Source of the DNA: Arthrobacter sp. Soil782
Lineage (GTDB): Bacteria; Actinomycetota; Actinomycetes; Actinomycetales; Micrococcaceae
Reading direction: 5' to 3'
Assembly: GCF_001428435.1 (NCBI RefSeq)
Contig: NZ_LMSO01000008.1
Coordinates: 1 to 64,000 of the forward strand
DNA length: 64,000 bases
Below the pieces are notes generated by a model. The model searched no databases. It saw nothing but the letters and a program-made list of their open reading frames with translations, and was not told the DNA's origin. This document shows, piece by piece, positions 23,758 through 33,230 of the stretch (position 1 is the first letter of the stretch; each line of letters opens with the position of its first letter). Both the position numbers and the translations under genes were made by a program.

Positions 23758-24193
23758 GCGGGTCTGCGCAGCTTGGCAAGACAACGACGACGACGGCAGC
23801 GCAGTTCTCGAATTCACATTCCTTGGTCTGCTCCTGCTGGTGCCCCTCGTCTACCTCGTGCTGACTGTGGGCTCATTGCAGGGGGCGTCATTCGCCGTCG
23901 TTGGTGCTGCCGACCAGGCAGCCAAGGTTTTCGTTGACTCGGAAAGCCCAGAGGAGGCTTATGCCCGCGCTGAACAGGCTGTGGAGCTCGCCATCAATGA
24001 TTTCGGATTCGCACCCGAAGACGCGGCGGTGACGATTACGTGCGCGGGCACCTGCCTGGAGCCCGGGTCGAGCGTCACCGTCGCCGTCGATCTGAGGGTT
24101 CCCCTGCCGCTGATCCCCACAATGCCCGGCCTCAACACGTCAGCAGCCACGGTCGATTCAAGCGCAACCCAGCTCGTGGAGCGTTTCGGATGA
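23738..24193 (+). CDS. TadE/TadF-like pseudopilin
   Basis: 151 residues from the ATG at 23738 inside the tadE end. N-terminal leader with DDGSAVLEFTFLGLLLLVPL, the Glu+5-type pseudopilin motif, followed by VYLVLTVGSLQGASFAV. The remainder is a small extracytoplasmic domain with a CAGTC pair that may form a disulfide. Likely a minor pseudopilin partner of TadE. Confidence 0.8.
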   Translation: MLRFLPERVCAAWQDNDDDGSAVLEFTFLGLLLLVPLVYLVLTVGSLQGASFAVVGAADQAAKVFVDSESPEEAYARAEQAVELAINDFGFAPEDAAVTITCAGTCLEPGSSVTVAVDLRVPLPLIPTMPGLNTSAATVDSSATQLVERFG

Positions 24194-24654
24194 TGTTCCC
24201 TGACCGAAAGGTGGACCAGCATGATGACGAACAGGGGCAGATCACGGTTCTGATCATCGGATACATTCTGCTTTCGCTCCTGGTGGTTGCGGTTGTCACA
24301 GCGGTTTCGGCCGTCTACATCGAGCACAAAAAGCTGCTATCGGTAGCGGACGGAGCGGCATTGAGCGCAGCCGATACTTTCTCGGTCGCCTCCATAGATT
24401 CAGGCGGCGGGGAACCGGCACCGGAACTTGAGAGCGACTCGGTCTCGCGAGCAGCAGCCGCCTACCTTGAGCGGTCGGGCGCGCCGGCGCGGTTCAACAG
24501 CCTGAACCTGGATCCGGCGACAGGAGCACCGGACTCGCGAACCGCCCGGGTGGTTCTCACCGCCGTCGTTCACCCGCCGATCGTGAACTTCCTGGTTCCA
24601 GCCGGCATCCCTATCGCCGCGACGGCTGATGCGCGGGCGGACCTGACCCGTTAG
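24190..24654 (+). CDS. TadG-like pilus assembly protein
   Basis: 154 residues starting MMFPDRKVDQHDDEQGQITV with a membrane helix (LIIGYILLSLLVVAVVTAVS) and the VSAVYIEHKKLLSVADGAAL signature of Rv3660c/TadG-type helicase-free pilus proteins. Its ATG overlaps the preceding stop (ATGATG). Last gene of the Tad operon; prfB follows 37 bases later with its own signals. Confidence 0.75.
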   Translation: MMFPDRKVDQHDDEQGQITVLIIGYILLSLLVVAVVTAVSAVYIEHKKLLSVADGAALSAADTFSVASIDSGGGEPAPELESDSVSRAAAAYLERSGAPARFNSLNLDPATGAPDSRTARVVLTAVVHPPIVNFLVPAGIPIAATADARADLTR

Positions 24655-24691
24655 CTCCGACTGCAGGACCATGACGTAGTCTTGAAACACC

Positions 24692-25807
24692 ATGGCAGCT
24701 ATTGATTTTTCCGCGGAGATCCGCGCCCTTCGTGCAAAATACGACTCCATCGTGGCAGTGACGGACGTCGAGGCGATCCGGACGGAAATCGCCGAACTCA
24801 GCGAGCAGGCCGGCGAACCCAACCTGTGGGATGACCCTGCCGCCGCACAGCAAATAACCTCCAGGCTGTCCCACAAGCAGACCGAACTCGACCGCTTGGC
24901 CAAGCTGACCGCGCGCATTGATGACCTCGAAGTCCTCGTCGAACTGGCGCAGGATGAGGACGACGAAGAGTCTCGCGTCGAGGCCGTGAAGGAGCTAACG
25001 TCCCTGAGCAGGGCGCTGGATGACCTCGAAGTCGTCACACTTCTCGCGGGGGAGTGGGACGAACGCGAAGCCGTCGTCACCATCCGCTCGGGCGCCGGAG
25101 GAGTGGATGCCGCAGATTTTGCGGAAATGCTCCTGCGCCTGTATCTCCGCTGGGCGGAACGCCGCGGTTACCCGACTCAGGTGCTCGACACGTCCTACGC
25201 CGAAGAAGCGGGCCTCAAGTCAGCTACCTTCGAGGTCAAGGCCCCGTACGCGTTCGGCACCCTGTCCGTCGAAGCAGGTACCCACCGCTTGGTGCGTATC
25301 AGCCCCTTCGACAATCAGGGCCGGCGCCAGACCTCCTTTGCGGCGGTCGAGGTGATTCCCCTGATCGAGCAGACTGACTCCATCGACATTCCTGACAATG
25401 AGATCCGCGTTGACGTCTTCCGGTCATCCGGCCCCGGCGGCCAATCGGTCAACACCACGGACTCGGCAGTTCGGCTGACGCACATTCCCACGGGCACCGT
25501 CGTCTCCATGCAGAACGAGAAGTCGCAGATCCAGAACCGGGCCGCGGCACTGAGGGTTCTTCAGTCCCGGCTTCTCCTGCTCAAGAAGGAGCAGGAAGAT
25601 GCAGAGAAGAAGGCGCATGCCGGGGACGTCAAGGCGTCCTGGGGAGACCAGATGCGGTCTTACGTACTAAACCCGTATCAGATGGTGAAGGACCTGCGCA
25701 CCGAGCATGAGGTGGGCAATACGTCCGCAGTGTTCGACGGCGAGATCGATGACTTCATTGACGCGGGAATTCGCTGGCGCGCCAACAACCGCAACAGCGG
25801 AGAGTGA
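24692..25807 (+). CDS. prfB: Peptide chain release factor 2
   Basis: 371 residues. The tripeptide SPF in [11 protein letters not shown] marks UGA/UAA recognition, and [20 protein letters not shown] carries the GGQ motif that triggers peptide release in the ribosome. The whole protein is in one frame, with no programmed +1 frameshift at the start, as usual in actinobacteria. The long acidic N-terminal domain is present ([20 protein letters not shown]). Start ATG at 24692. Confidence 0.97.
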   Translation: MAAIDFSAEIRALRAKYDSIVAVTDVEAIRTEIAELSEQAGEPNLWDDPAAAQQITSRLSHKQTELDRLAKLTARIDDLEVLVELAQDEDDEESRVEAVKELTSLSRALDDLEVVTLLAGEWDEREAVVTIRSGAGGVDAADFAEMLLRLYLRWAERRGYPTQVLDTSYAEEAGLKSATFEVKAPYAFGTLSVEAGTHRLVRISPFDNQGRRQTSFAAVEVIPLIEQTDSIDIPDNEIRVDVFRSSGPGGQSVNTTDSAVRLTHIPTGTVVSMQNEKSQIQNRAAALRVLQSRLLLLKKEQEDAEKKAHAGDVKASWGDQMRSYVLNPYQMVKDLRTEHEVGNTSAVFDGEIDDFIDAGIRWRANNRNSGE

Positions 25808-25969
25808 GCCGGCGGCGCTGTTCGGCACGATGCCGCCCGTTATGGATCTGCGACACACCGTGATGGTGCCTGCCGCAGCGCGCAACTGCTGCCTATAGTC
25901 GAGAAGGCCGGTCTCCCTTCCCCCACCCATGCCCATGTACCGGCAGTGTTATGTGGGCGCAGAGTAGTC

Positions 25970-26680
25970 ATGATCAGATTCGAGCAAGTTACCAAGGTCT
26001 ACGACCACAAATCGAAGCCGGCACTGGACAGTGTCAGCCTTGATGTCGACCGTGACGAGTTCGTTTTTTTGGTCGGCGCATCCGGCTCCGGTAAGTCGAC
26101 GTTCATCCGCCTGGTGCTCAAGGAAGACCGGGCAACCCGCGGCGCTGTGTACGTGGCCGGCCAGAACGTCGCCAATATCCCGAGTTGGCGCGTTCCGCGA
26201 CTGAGGCGCGGTATCGGCGTCGTCTTCCAGGATTTCCGGCTGCTGCCCAACAAATCCGTGTTCGCTAACGTGGCTTTTGCCATGCAGGTCATCGGAAAGA
26301 GCCGGGCCGTGATCCGTGAAACCGTCCCGGAAGTGCTGAAGACGGTGGGCCTCGAAGGCAAGAACAACCGCATGCCGCATGAACTTTCCGGCGGCGAGCA
26401 GCAGCGTGTGGCTATTGCCCGCGCGATCGTGAACAAGCCCGGAATCCTGCTTGCCGACGAGCCCACCGGGAACCTGGACCCGACCACCTCCATGGGCATC
26501 ATGAAGGTGCTCGACAAGATCAACCAGAACGGCACCACAGTGGTGATGGCAACCCACGACGACGACATAGTGAACACCATGCGCAAGCGCGTGGTTGAAC
26601 TTCGGGACGGCTCCGTGGTCCGCGACGATGCGCAGGGCATCTACATCGGAGAAACGACGACGACGGCGGCTGCCGGATGA
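25970..26680 (+). CDS. ftsE: Cell-division ABC transporter ATP-binding protein FtsE
   Basis: 236 residues from the ATG at 25970 (MIRFEQVTKVYDHKSKPALD). Walker A GASGSGKST, signature LSGGEQQRVAIARA, Walker B ILLADEPTGNLDP, and switch His in VVMATHDDD. FtsE drives FtsX to control peptidoglycan hydrolases at the septum. It overlaps ftsX by four bases, and the M23 hydrolase gene follows. A TATAGT hexamer at 25894-25899 could be the -10 of this cluster. Confidence 0.97.
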   Translation: MIRFEQVTKVYDHKSKPALDSVSLDVDRDEFVFLVGASGSGKSTFIRLVLKEDRATRGAVYVAGQNVANIPSWRVPRLRRGIGVVFQDFRLLPNKSVFANVAFAMQVIGKSRAVIRETVPEVLKTVGLEGKNNRMPHELSGGEQQRVAIARAIVNKPGILLADEPTGNLDPTTSMGIMKVLDKINQNGTTVVMATHDDDIVNTMRKRVVELRDGSVVRDDAQGIYIGETTTTAAAG

Positions 26681-27588
26681 GATTCGCTTTCGTTCTCGGG
26701 GAGATCGCTTCAGGGATGCGACGAAACCTCGTGATGGTGGTTTCGGTGGTGCTGGTCACTTTCATCTCGCTCACCTTCGTGGGCGCGGCGGGGCTGCTGC
26801 AGCTGCAGATCAACCAGATGAAGGGGTACTGGTATGACCGAGTGCAGGTGGCCGTGTTTCTCTGCGTTGAGAACTCCACCTCGGAGAGCTGCGCATCAGG
26901 CCCCGTCACTGATGAGCAGCGCAGCGCCATTGAAGCGAAACTGAACTCGCCCGAACTGAGTACTTATGTGGACACAGTGGAGTACGAGTCGCAGGATCAG
27001 GCGCTTGTCCACTTCCGTGAACAGCTCGCAAACTCGCCGATCGTGGAGGCCGTGACGGCCGATCAGCTTCCGGAGTCCTTCCGCGTTGGTCTCGTCGACC
27101 CGGAAAAGTACGAGGTCATCAGCGAGGCTTTCTCCTCTGAACCAGGGGTGGATATCGTTAGCGACCAACGCGAGTATCTCGAGGAGATCTTCGGCTACAT
27201 CAATATCGCCTCGCTCGTCGCCTTGGGTATTGCCGTAGTGATGAGCGTTGGTGCCATCCTGCTGGTTGCAACCACAATTCGTCTCTCGGCGTTCAGCCGA
27301 AGACGGGAGACGGGCATCATGCGTCTGGTCGGCGCAAGTAAGGCGATCATCCAGCTCCCCTTCGTTCTTGAGGGAGTCATCGCCGCCATTCTGGGAGCTG
27401 CCATCGCTTCGGGGACGCTCTGGGCTGTTCTGCGCTACGGCGGGGAATGGCTGTCACGGGAGTATCCGCAGATGGGCTTCATCTCCACGCAGGAGCTTCT
27501 GCTCGTGGTTCCTGCACTGTTCCTCCTGGGTGCATTGCTGGCAGGCGCTTCATCGCTCCTAACCCTCAGACGCTACTTGAAGGTTTAG
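26677..27588 (+). CDS. ftsX: Cell-division membrane protein FtsX
   Basis: 303 residues. N-terminal cytoplasmic stretch and helix (NLVMVVSVVLVTFISLTFVG), a large extracellular loop of about 140 residues with a Cys pair (CVENSTSESC), and three C-terminal helices with the conserved STFSR(R)RET..MRLVGAS-type segment (FSRRRETGIMRLVGASKAII). The loop would contact the coiled coil of the M23 hydrolase encoded next. Confidence 0.96.
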   Translation: MRFAFVLGEIASGMRRNLVMVVSVVLVTFISLTFVGAAGLLQLQINQMKGYWYDRVQVAVFLCVENSTSESCASGPVTDEQRSAIEAKLNSPELSTYVDTVEYESQDQALVHFREQLANSPIVEAVTADQLPESFRVGLVDPEKYEVISEAFSSEPGVDIVSDQREYLEEIFGYINIASLVALGIAVVMSVGAILLVATTIRLSAFSRRRETGIMRLVGASKAIIQLPFVLEGVIAAILGAAIASGTLWAVLRYGGEWLSREYPQMGFISTQELLLVVPALFLLGALLAGASSLLTLRRYLKV

Positions 27589-27616
27589 GGTAGGTTCTTG
27601 TGAGAAATGAGACTGT

Positions 27617-29152
27617 ATGCGCAGCGTGAACTTATGTTCGCTTCATTGGATTCCCCGCCCACCGGCGTTCAAGACGCTGACTGCTCTGTCGCTGGCCGCC
27701 GTGGCCGGTCTGACGTTGACGTTGAGCGGTCCCGTCCACGCTGATCAGCTCGAGGACCGCAAGTCCGCCCTAGAGGAGCAGATCGCTGAAGTTCAGCAGT
27801 CGATCGAGTACCTCGACGAGGACATCACTGAAACCATCGCCCAGCTGAAGGTGTACCAGGGTCAGCTCCCGGGTGCGCAGCAGTCGCTTGCGGATGCGCA
27901 GGGTCGCGTTGAAGCAGCAACGAGCGAGGTCAACGCCCTCGCGCAGCGGGTGCAGTTGGCGCAGGAAACCAAGAACAAGATCACCGAACAGCTGAAGCAG
28001 GACGAAGCCGAGATGGCTGAAACCCGGAAGGTGATCGGCCAGATCGCGACGCAGGCGTACAAGAGCGGGGGAGTGCCGACTGGCCTCTCGCTGATGCTTG
28101 GGAGCAACGGTTCTGATGGCTTCGCATCCATGGAGCTCGTGGAGCAGGCACTCCGTAACCAGAATTCCGCCCTCGAGCGCATGGCGCAGCAAAACGCCAC
28201 CAACGTGAACTCGCAGGCGCGGCTGGTCGCGGTTGAAGAGGAGATCGTTGACCTGAAGGCGAAGGCCGAGGCGGCACTCGCGGCGGAACAGGTTGCCAGG
28301 GATGAAGCCGCTGCCGAGAAGGCAAAGGTCGACAAACTCATCTCCGACACGTCAACGCTGTCCGAGAAGCTGCAGAAGCAGAAGCCGGTGATCGAGGCAA
28401 AGCTCGCCGAAGTCGAAGAGGCGCACCAGCAGGTCGTGGTCGACATAGCGGAACGCCAACGCAGGCTGATCGAAGAAGCCCGCAAGCGGGAAGAGGCCAG
28501 GCTCAAGGCCGAGGCCGAGGAGCGGGCACGAATCGAGAATGAGCGACGCGCAGCGGCGGCAGCGGAGGCCAACCGCCGCGCGGCAGCAGAGGCAGCGGAG
28601 GCAAACAGGCGTGCAGCGGAAGCAGCGGCAGCCGCCAATCGCCCGAAACCGCCGCCCGTCGTCGTGCCTGCCCCGGTAGTCCCGAAGCCGGTTGCGCCCG
28701 TGATTGTTCCGCCGCCGGCGTCCAGCCCATCGGCTTTCGGGCTGCGTTCTCCCGTGAGCGGCCCGATCACCTCCGGCTACGGCTGGCGTCCCACTCCGTT
28801 GGGCACCATCGATTTCAATGGCTCCGGCGGCTACACCCACACCGGAATCGACTATGGGGTGACCTGCGGAACACCGCTGTATGCCCCGGCGGCCGGCGAA
28901 GTCTGGTACGCCGATTCCAACGCCCTTCCAGGGGCCGGCAACCGGATCGTGCTGAATCACGGCGTGGTCGGAGGCAACGCGCTGGCTACCAACTTCTACC
29001 ACTTGGCGAGCTACCTGGTGGGCCCCGGGCAGCGCGTGAGTGCAGGCCAGCTGATCGGTTACACCGGCACCACCGGGAACTCGAACGGCTGTCACTTGCA
29101 CTTCGAGACCGTACTCAACGGCAGTCTGGTTGATCCGATGGGTCTGCTTTAG
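27617..29152 (+). CDS. Coiled-coil M23 peptidase (FtsEX-activated cell-wall hydrolase)
   Basis: 511 residues with a signal peptide (about 1-42) ending in VHA. Residues about 45-300 form a long coiled coil (LEDRKSALEEQIAEVQQSIE; later the Ala/Glu/Arg-rich block near 300-340). A Pro-rich linker is followed by the LytM domain: GITSGYGWRP-like start, HTGIDYG and HLHFETV, which hold the zinc ligands H, D and H. The arrangement is that of EnvC/RipC-type proteins, whose coiled coil binds FtsX. Immediately downstream of ftsX, which supports that pairing. Confidence 0.93.
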   Translation: MRSVNLCSLHWIPRPPAFKTLTALSLAAVAGLTLTLSGPVHADQLEDRKSALEEQIAEVQQSIEYLDEDITETIAQLKVYQGQLPGAQQSLADAQGRVEAATSEVNALAQRVQLAQETKNKITEQLKQDEAEMAETRKVIGQIATQAYKSGGVPTGLSLMLGSNGSDGFASMELVEQALRNQNSALERMAQQNATNVNSQARLVAVEEEIVDLKAKAEAALAAEQVARDEAAAEKAKVDKLISDTSTLSEKLQKQKPVIEAKLAEVEEAHQQVVVDIAERQRRLIEEARKREEARLKAEAEERARIENERRAAAAAEANRRAAAEAAEANRRAAEAAAAANRPKPPPVVVPAPVVPKPVAPVIVPPPASSPSAFGLRSPVSGPITSGYGWRPTPLGTIDFNGSGGYTHTGIDYGVTCGTPLYAPAAGEVWYADSNALPGAGNRIVLNHGVVGGNALATNFYHLASYLVGPGQRVSAGQLIGYTGTTGNSNGCHLHFETVLNGSLVDPMGLL

Positions 29153-29280
29153 CACTGCGATGCGGTGAACGGCAGCCGGCTGTGGACAACCACAGCGCAG
29201 GGCCAGCCTAACGCCGTAGACTAGGACGCGTTGCTCGTCTACAGTCTTGAAGCGCACCGCACTATTGAAGGAGTTGAACC

Positions 29281-29754
29281 GTGCCCAAGGAAAGTGGCCG
29301 TAAGGTAGTGGCCACCAATCGGAAGGCCCGGCACGACTACCAGGTGCTGGACACCTATGAGGCGGGAATCGCCCTCCAGGGTACTGAGGTGAAGTCCCTC
29401 AGGGCCGGTCGGGCGTCCCTGGTTGACGGGTTCGCAATCTTCTACAACGACGAGCTGTGGCTCGAGGGCATTCACATTCCCGAGTACACGCAGGGCAGTT
29501 GGACCAACCACGCTGCGCGCCGTCGCCGTAAGCTGCTTCTGCATCGCGAAGAGCTCACGAAAATCTCCCACAAGATCCGCGAAAGCGGCTTCACTATCGT
29601 CCCCTTGCAGCTGTATTTCCTCAATGGACGCGCGAAGGTGGAGATTGGTATTGCCCGCGGTAAGCGGGAGTATGACAAGCGCCAGACGCTGCGTGAGCAG
29701 CAGGACAGCCGCGAAGCACAGCGCGCCATGCGGGAACGGAATCTCGGCGCATGA
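29281..29754 (+). CDS. smpB: SsrA-binding protein
   Basis: 157 residues from GTG ([20 protein letters not shown]). Core motifs [40 protein letters not shown] and [20 protein letters not shown] identify SmpB, which carries tmRNA into stalled ribosomes. The tmRNA gene lies 486 bases downstream with one membrane protein gene between. TAGACT around 29217-29222 is a candidate -10. Confidence 0.97.
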   Translation: MPKESGRKVVATNRKARHDYQVLDTYEAGIALQGTEVKSLRAGRASLVDGFAIFYNDELWLEGIHIPEYTQGSWTNHAARRRRKLLLHREELTKISHKIRESGFTIVPLQLYFLNGRAKVEIGIARGKREYDKRQTLREQQDSREAQRAMRERNLGA

Positions 29755-30122
29755 GCGATGTCTTCTGGGATGCCCAGGAACCCGACGAGGCCGAGGAAGA
29801 GTCCGAGCTCAAGTACAAGCGCCCCTGGTGGGTGACGGTCGGTGCGATCGTGAACCTGCTGTTGCTGTTCGCCGTAGTTCCAGCAGGATTCCTGTCGCTG
29901 ATTCCGTTCTTTTTCCTGATTTACGTGTACTTTGCGCAGATCCTGGTGTGGATCTCTCCGATTCTGCTCCTGCTCAACATTGCCGTATTTTGGTGGAGCT
30001 TCCGTCGAAAACAGGCGGCGACGACGGCGCTGGCCGCTTTGGGATTGGCATTCGTGGCCGTCTCCTTCGTTGTCCTGATGCTATGGCAGGCGCAGATCGT
30101 CATCCTTGGAATCAGGTTCTAG
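29751..30122 (+). CDS. Small membrane protein between smpB and ssrA
   Basis: 123 residues with three to four hydrophobic helices ([40 protein letters not shown], and two more). The N-terminus is acidic ([20 protein letters not shown]). ATGA overlap with smpB makes it part of that transcript. No family recognised. Confidence 0.75.
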   Translation: MSDVFWDAQEPDEAEEESELKYKRPWWVTVGAIVNLLLLFAVVPAGFLSLIPFFFLIYVYFAQILVWISPILLLLNIAVFWWSFRRKQAATTALAALGLAFVAVSFVVLMLWQAQIVILGIRF

Positions 30123-30239
30123 CATCCGCTGCCGGTTTTCGGCACTTCCGGAATGATTCGGGCAGTGGTTGCGTTAGACTAAGTAGCCCGGAGCAATTCG
30201 GGGGACAGCGAGTGAAATCGCTGCTTGAAAATTGAACAT

Positions 30240-30604
30240 GGGGATGACAGGTTTCGACGATGTTAGTCGCGACAGGTGAAGCGGGCCGAGGATACAGAGT
30301 TATCTCGTAAACGCTCTCTGTAAAACAATAAGTGCCGAACAAAAGCGCACTGACTTCGCTCTCGCTGCCTAAGCAGCCGAGCTAGTCCGTCAGCCCGGGT
30401 ACGCTCTCGACCCGGATCCTGGCGTCATTTAGAGGGCCACTGCCCTTGGTTCTCGTTGCAGGAACCAAGGGGACTCTTATGCAACTGAGCTTGGCAGCCA
30501 CTTGTTTGCATGATGGCTGAAGCTGAGAAAAACCGACGCAAACTGCGCCCGGAGAAGCCCTGACTACACTGCATCGGACGCGGGTTCAATTCCCGCCATC
30601 TCCA
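30240..30604 (+). ncRNA. ssrA: Transfer-messenger RNA
   Basis: The 5' end GGGGATGACAGGTTTCGAC and the 3' end CGGGTTCAATTCCCGCCATC followed by TCC form the tRNA-Ala-like half: GGGGATG pairs with CATCTCC at 30597-30603, and the A at 30604 is the discriminator base. CCA is not encoded. The tag frame at about 30335-30373 encodes AEQKRTDFALAA followed by TAA, a typical degradation tag ending in LAA. Multiple pseudoknot-like GC-rich pairs follow. It releases stalled ribosomes with SmpB. Confidence 0.96.
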
Positions 30605-30610
30605 CTGACT

Positions 30611-30637
30611 AAGCCCCGGTTCGCCGGGGCTTTTTCT
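30611..30637 (+). terminator. Rho-independent terminator after ssrA
   Basis: GCCCCGG, a TTCG tetraloop and CCGGGGC form a seven-pair hairpin (30613-30630), followed by TTTTT. It sits nine bases after the mature tmRNA end. Confidence 0.93.
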
Positions 30638-30674
30638 CTGCCTTCCGCAGCATTCAGTCCTGCTGATCGGAAAG

Positions 30675-32957
30675 ATGTCCACAGGTTCATCACGGCAGGC
30701 AGCGTGTTTCTGTACGTTTGACTTCATGCCGTCCTGCTTCACAACCGCCTGGATCCATCTGCCTTTCCTACGCTCCGGCTCTCGCGCTCTCCTTCCCGCC
30801 GCGATGACGACGGCGATTGCCTGTTCCCTGATGGTCGCGCCGTCGGCCGGTGCTTCCTCCATCAGGACGAAGGTCCTCCCCGATGAGGTCGTGGCGGCCC
30901 CCGCCACGGCAGGATCGGAGGCGACGGGATCCACCGGGCGCTTCATCATCACCTTCGAGGACGGTCCGGCTGCGGTGCGAGGCGCCAAGGGGAACGCGTT
31001 TGGTCGCCTGGCGAAGGATCTCGGCCTGTCCGTCAGGGAACTCCGGGAGGCGGCGGACGGCACCGTGGTGGTCAAAGCCGACGGTGAAGTATCAACCGTG
31101 GCTGCGGATGACATTGTCGCGGCACTCAACGAACTGCCAGGCATTGTGCATGCCCAGGAGGACGTGCTCATGCGCCCGCTTGCAGGGGTCAACGACCCCG
31201 GCTTCAGGGACCAGTGGAACCTGCTCGCGGAGTCGGCAGGCCTCCGTGTCCCGGCTGCGTGGGACCGGTCAACGGGGGCCGGGGAGACAATCGCCATCCT
31301 GGACACCGGAATCACCGCCCACACTGATCTGGACTCCAACGTGCTTCCCGGCTATGACTTCGTTGCTGATCCCGTGATCGCTGTTGACGGCGACGGGCGT
31401 GACGCCGACCCTAGCGATCCAGGTGATGCGTGCCTGGACCCGGAACCTGGTGCGCAGTCGACCGAATCATCGTGGCACGGCACGCACGTGGCGGGTATCG
31501 CAGCCGCACTGGGCAACAACAGCAAGGGAGTGGCCGGAGTGGCCTACGGGGCCAAGGTCCTCCCCGTGCGCGTGATGGGAGCCTGCGGGGGGCTCCTCAG
31601 CGACACCGCTGACGCCATCAGGTGGGCCGCGGGCGGCACGGTGGCCTGGACCGAGAACGGAATCTTCCACACGCTTCCGGCGAACTACAACCCCGCCAGG
31701 GTCATCAACATGAGCCTGGGATCAGAGGAAGTTTGCAGTCCGTATCTGCAGCACGCCATCGACTTCGCGGTCCAACAAGGGTCCGTCGTCATCGCTGCGG
31801 CGGGCAATGAAACCCAGCCCGCAGCCAACGTGATGCCGGCAAACTGCAACAACGTAATCACCGTTGGTGCTACCAGCCGAGCCGGCAACCACGCCAGTTA
31901 CAGCAACTTCGGCCCGGAGGTGGACGTCAGTGCGCCGGGCGGAGACGGCAGCACCGGAGCTGAAAATATCCTCTCCACCATGAACAGCGGAAGGACAGCA
32001 CCGGTGGCTGAGGCCTACGGGTACATGCAGGGAACGTCCATGGCTGCACCGCATGTAGCCGGCGTCGCAGCGCTCATGCTTTCGGTCAACCCGGCGTTGA
32101 GCCCGGCAGACATCGAACAGATCCTCGCTGATTCCACCCGGCCGCTGGCCCGCGCCTGCGCCAACGGCTGCGGCACCGGTATTGTCGACGCCAACGCGGC
32201 CGTATGGTGGGCGGCAGGTTTCCCACCGTCTATCCGCAGTTCTGCCGACGTCGTCGCCGCTGACCCGGCGGGCACGCTCTGGAACTATCCATCGAACGGA
32301 AAGGGAGGGTTCGTCCAGCGGGCAAGGATCGGCAGCGGGTGGTCCGCGCTGAAGAATGGCTTCGTCACTGATTGGAACCAGGACGGGGTGCTTGACCTGG
32401 TTGCGCAGTGGAAGGATGGGCGGCTGACGCACTATGCCGGAATAGCCAGCGGAGGGTTCCGGCCGGCGCAGACCATCGGCAACGGCTGGGGCGACTACTT
32501 TGTGACGGTCGGCAAATGGCGCTCCGGAGATCGGTATCCGGGCATCGTTGCCTATGATCCGCAGGGCGCACTGTGGCACTACCCGAACCCGTCAGGCGGC
32601 GCGCTCGGCCCGCGGACACGCATCGGTACCGGGTGGAAGGGCCTCCACCTGACCATGACTGATTTCGACGGCGACTCCCGCATGGACATCCTCGCGAAGA
32701 AGGCTGACGGAAAGCTCATCCAGTACCGTTCCAACGGAACAGGTCAGTTCTTGTCAGAATCCCGCAGGACGATCGGCACGGGATGGCAGAGTGTCGGCTC
32801 CATGGCCTCGCTCCCGGGGTTCGGACAGTCCGGCCGGCAAGGTTTGATGACCCGGCTCACCGACGGCCGGCTCGCCTATTACCCGTTCGCGAGCGGACGG
32901 TGGGGAGCACGCACAATTGTCGGATCCGGCTGGAGCGACTACAACCTATTCCGCTGA
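30675..32957 (+). CDS. Secreted S8 subtilisin-type serine protease with C-terminal repeat domain
   Basis: 760 residues as drawn; a start at 30726 (MPSCFTTAWIH) gives a better signal peptide with the helix LLPAAMTTAIACSLMVA. The propeptide-like region (GRFIITFEDGPAA, VVVKADGE) precedes the catalytic domain with Asp in AILDTGITAH, His in SWHGTHVAGIAA, the oxyanion Asn in AAAGNE, and Ser in YMQGTSMAAPHVAG. The C-terminal about 240 residues contain repeated VCBS/FG-GAP-like units (LVAQWKDGRLTHYAG, DFDGDSRMDILAKKADGKLI), probably a beta-propeller that holds substrate or wall. Independent gene just after the ssrA terminator. Confidence 0.9.
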   Translation: MSTGSSRQAACFCTFDFMPSCFTTAWIHLPFLRSGSRALLPAAMTTAIACSLMVAPSAGASSIRTKVLPDEVVAAPATAGSEATGSTGRFIITFEDGPAAVRGAKGNAFGRLAKDLGLSVRELREAADGTVVVKADGEVSTVAADDIVAALNELPGIVHAQEDVLMRPLAGVNDPGFRDQWNLLAESAGLRVPAAWDRSTGAGETIAILDTGITAHTDLDSNVLPGYDFVADPVIAVDGDGRDADPSDPGDACLDPEPGAQSTESSWHGTHVAGIAAALGNNSKGVAGVAYGAKVLPVRVMGACGGLLSDTADAIRWAAGGTVAWTENGIFHTLPANYNPARVINMSLGSEEVCSPYLQHAIDFAVQQGSVVIAAAGNETQPAANVMPANCNNVITVGATSRAGNHASYSNFGPEVDVSAPGGDGSTGAENILSTMNSGRTAPVAEAYGYMQGTSMAAPHVAGVAALMLSVNPALSPADIEQILADSTRPLARACANGCGTGIVDANAAVWWAAGFPPSIRSSADVVAADPAGTLWNYPSNGKGGFVQRARIGSGWSALKNGFVTDWNQDGVLDLVAQWKDGRLTHYAGIASGGFRPAQTIGNGWGDYFVTVGKWRSGDRYPGIVAYDPQGALWHYPNPSGGALGPRTRIGTGWKGLHLTMTDFDGDSRMDILAKKADGKLIQYRSNGTGQFLSESRRTIGTGWQSVGSMASLPGFGQSGRQGLMTRLTDGRLAYYPFASGRWGARTIVGSGWSDYNLFR

Positions 32958-33004
32958 TTCGACACACGAACCATCTCAAGGACCCTCGAACGTAGACTGA
33001 ACAC

Positions 33005-33229
33005 GTGAGTTCGATGAACGGCCGCCCGTCGTGGCTGCCCCCGCTTCCGCCTCCGCACCGCGGCCGTGCGCTGATCGCGGTCGGTATGGTGCTCGTCATC
33101 GCGACCTTCATATACATCTTCATCATGAGTTACGTCGGTGGAACGCACACGCTGTACACGCTGCTTCCGTTGGCAACTGGACTGATCTGCCTCATCGTAG
33201 GCCTCATCAGGCGCAACGAGGGGCGGTAA
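33005..33229 (+). CDS. Small membrane protein
   Basis: 74 residues from a GTG at 33005 with two membrane helices (ALIAVGMVLVIATFIYIFIM and TLLPLATGLICLIVGLI) and a Pro-rich N-terminus. It ends one base before the convergent ROK gene. No family recognised. Confidence 0.65.
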   Translation: MSSMNGRPSWLPPLPPPHRGRALIAVGMVLVIATFIYIFIMSYVGGTHTLYTLLPLATGLICLIVGLIRRNEGR

Positions 33230-33230
33230 G

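Noticed and set aside
24692-24800. Programmed frameshift in prfB
   Set aside because: No in-frame TGA near codon 25; the gene reads in one frame.
28500-28660. Repeat-like Ala/Glu/Arg-rich stretch in the M23 peptidase gene
   Set aside because: It is codon repetition of a coiled coil, not a mobile or regulatory repeat.
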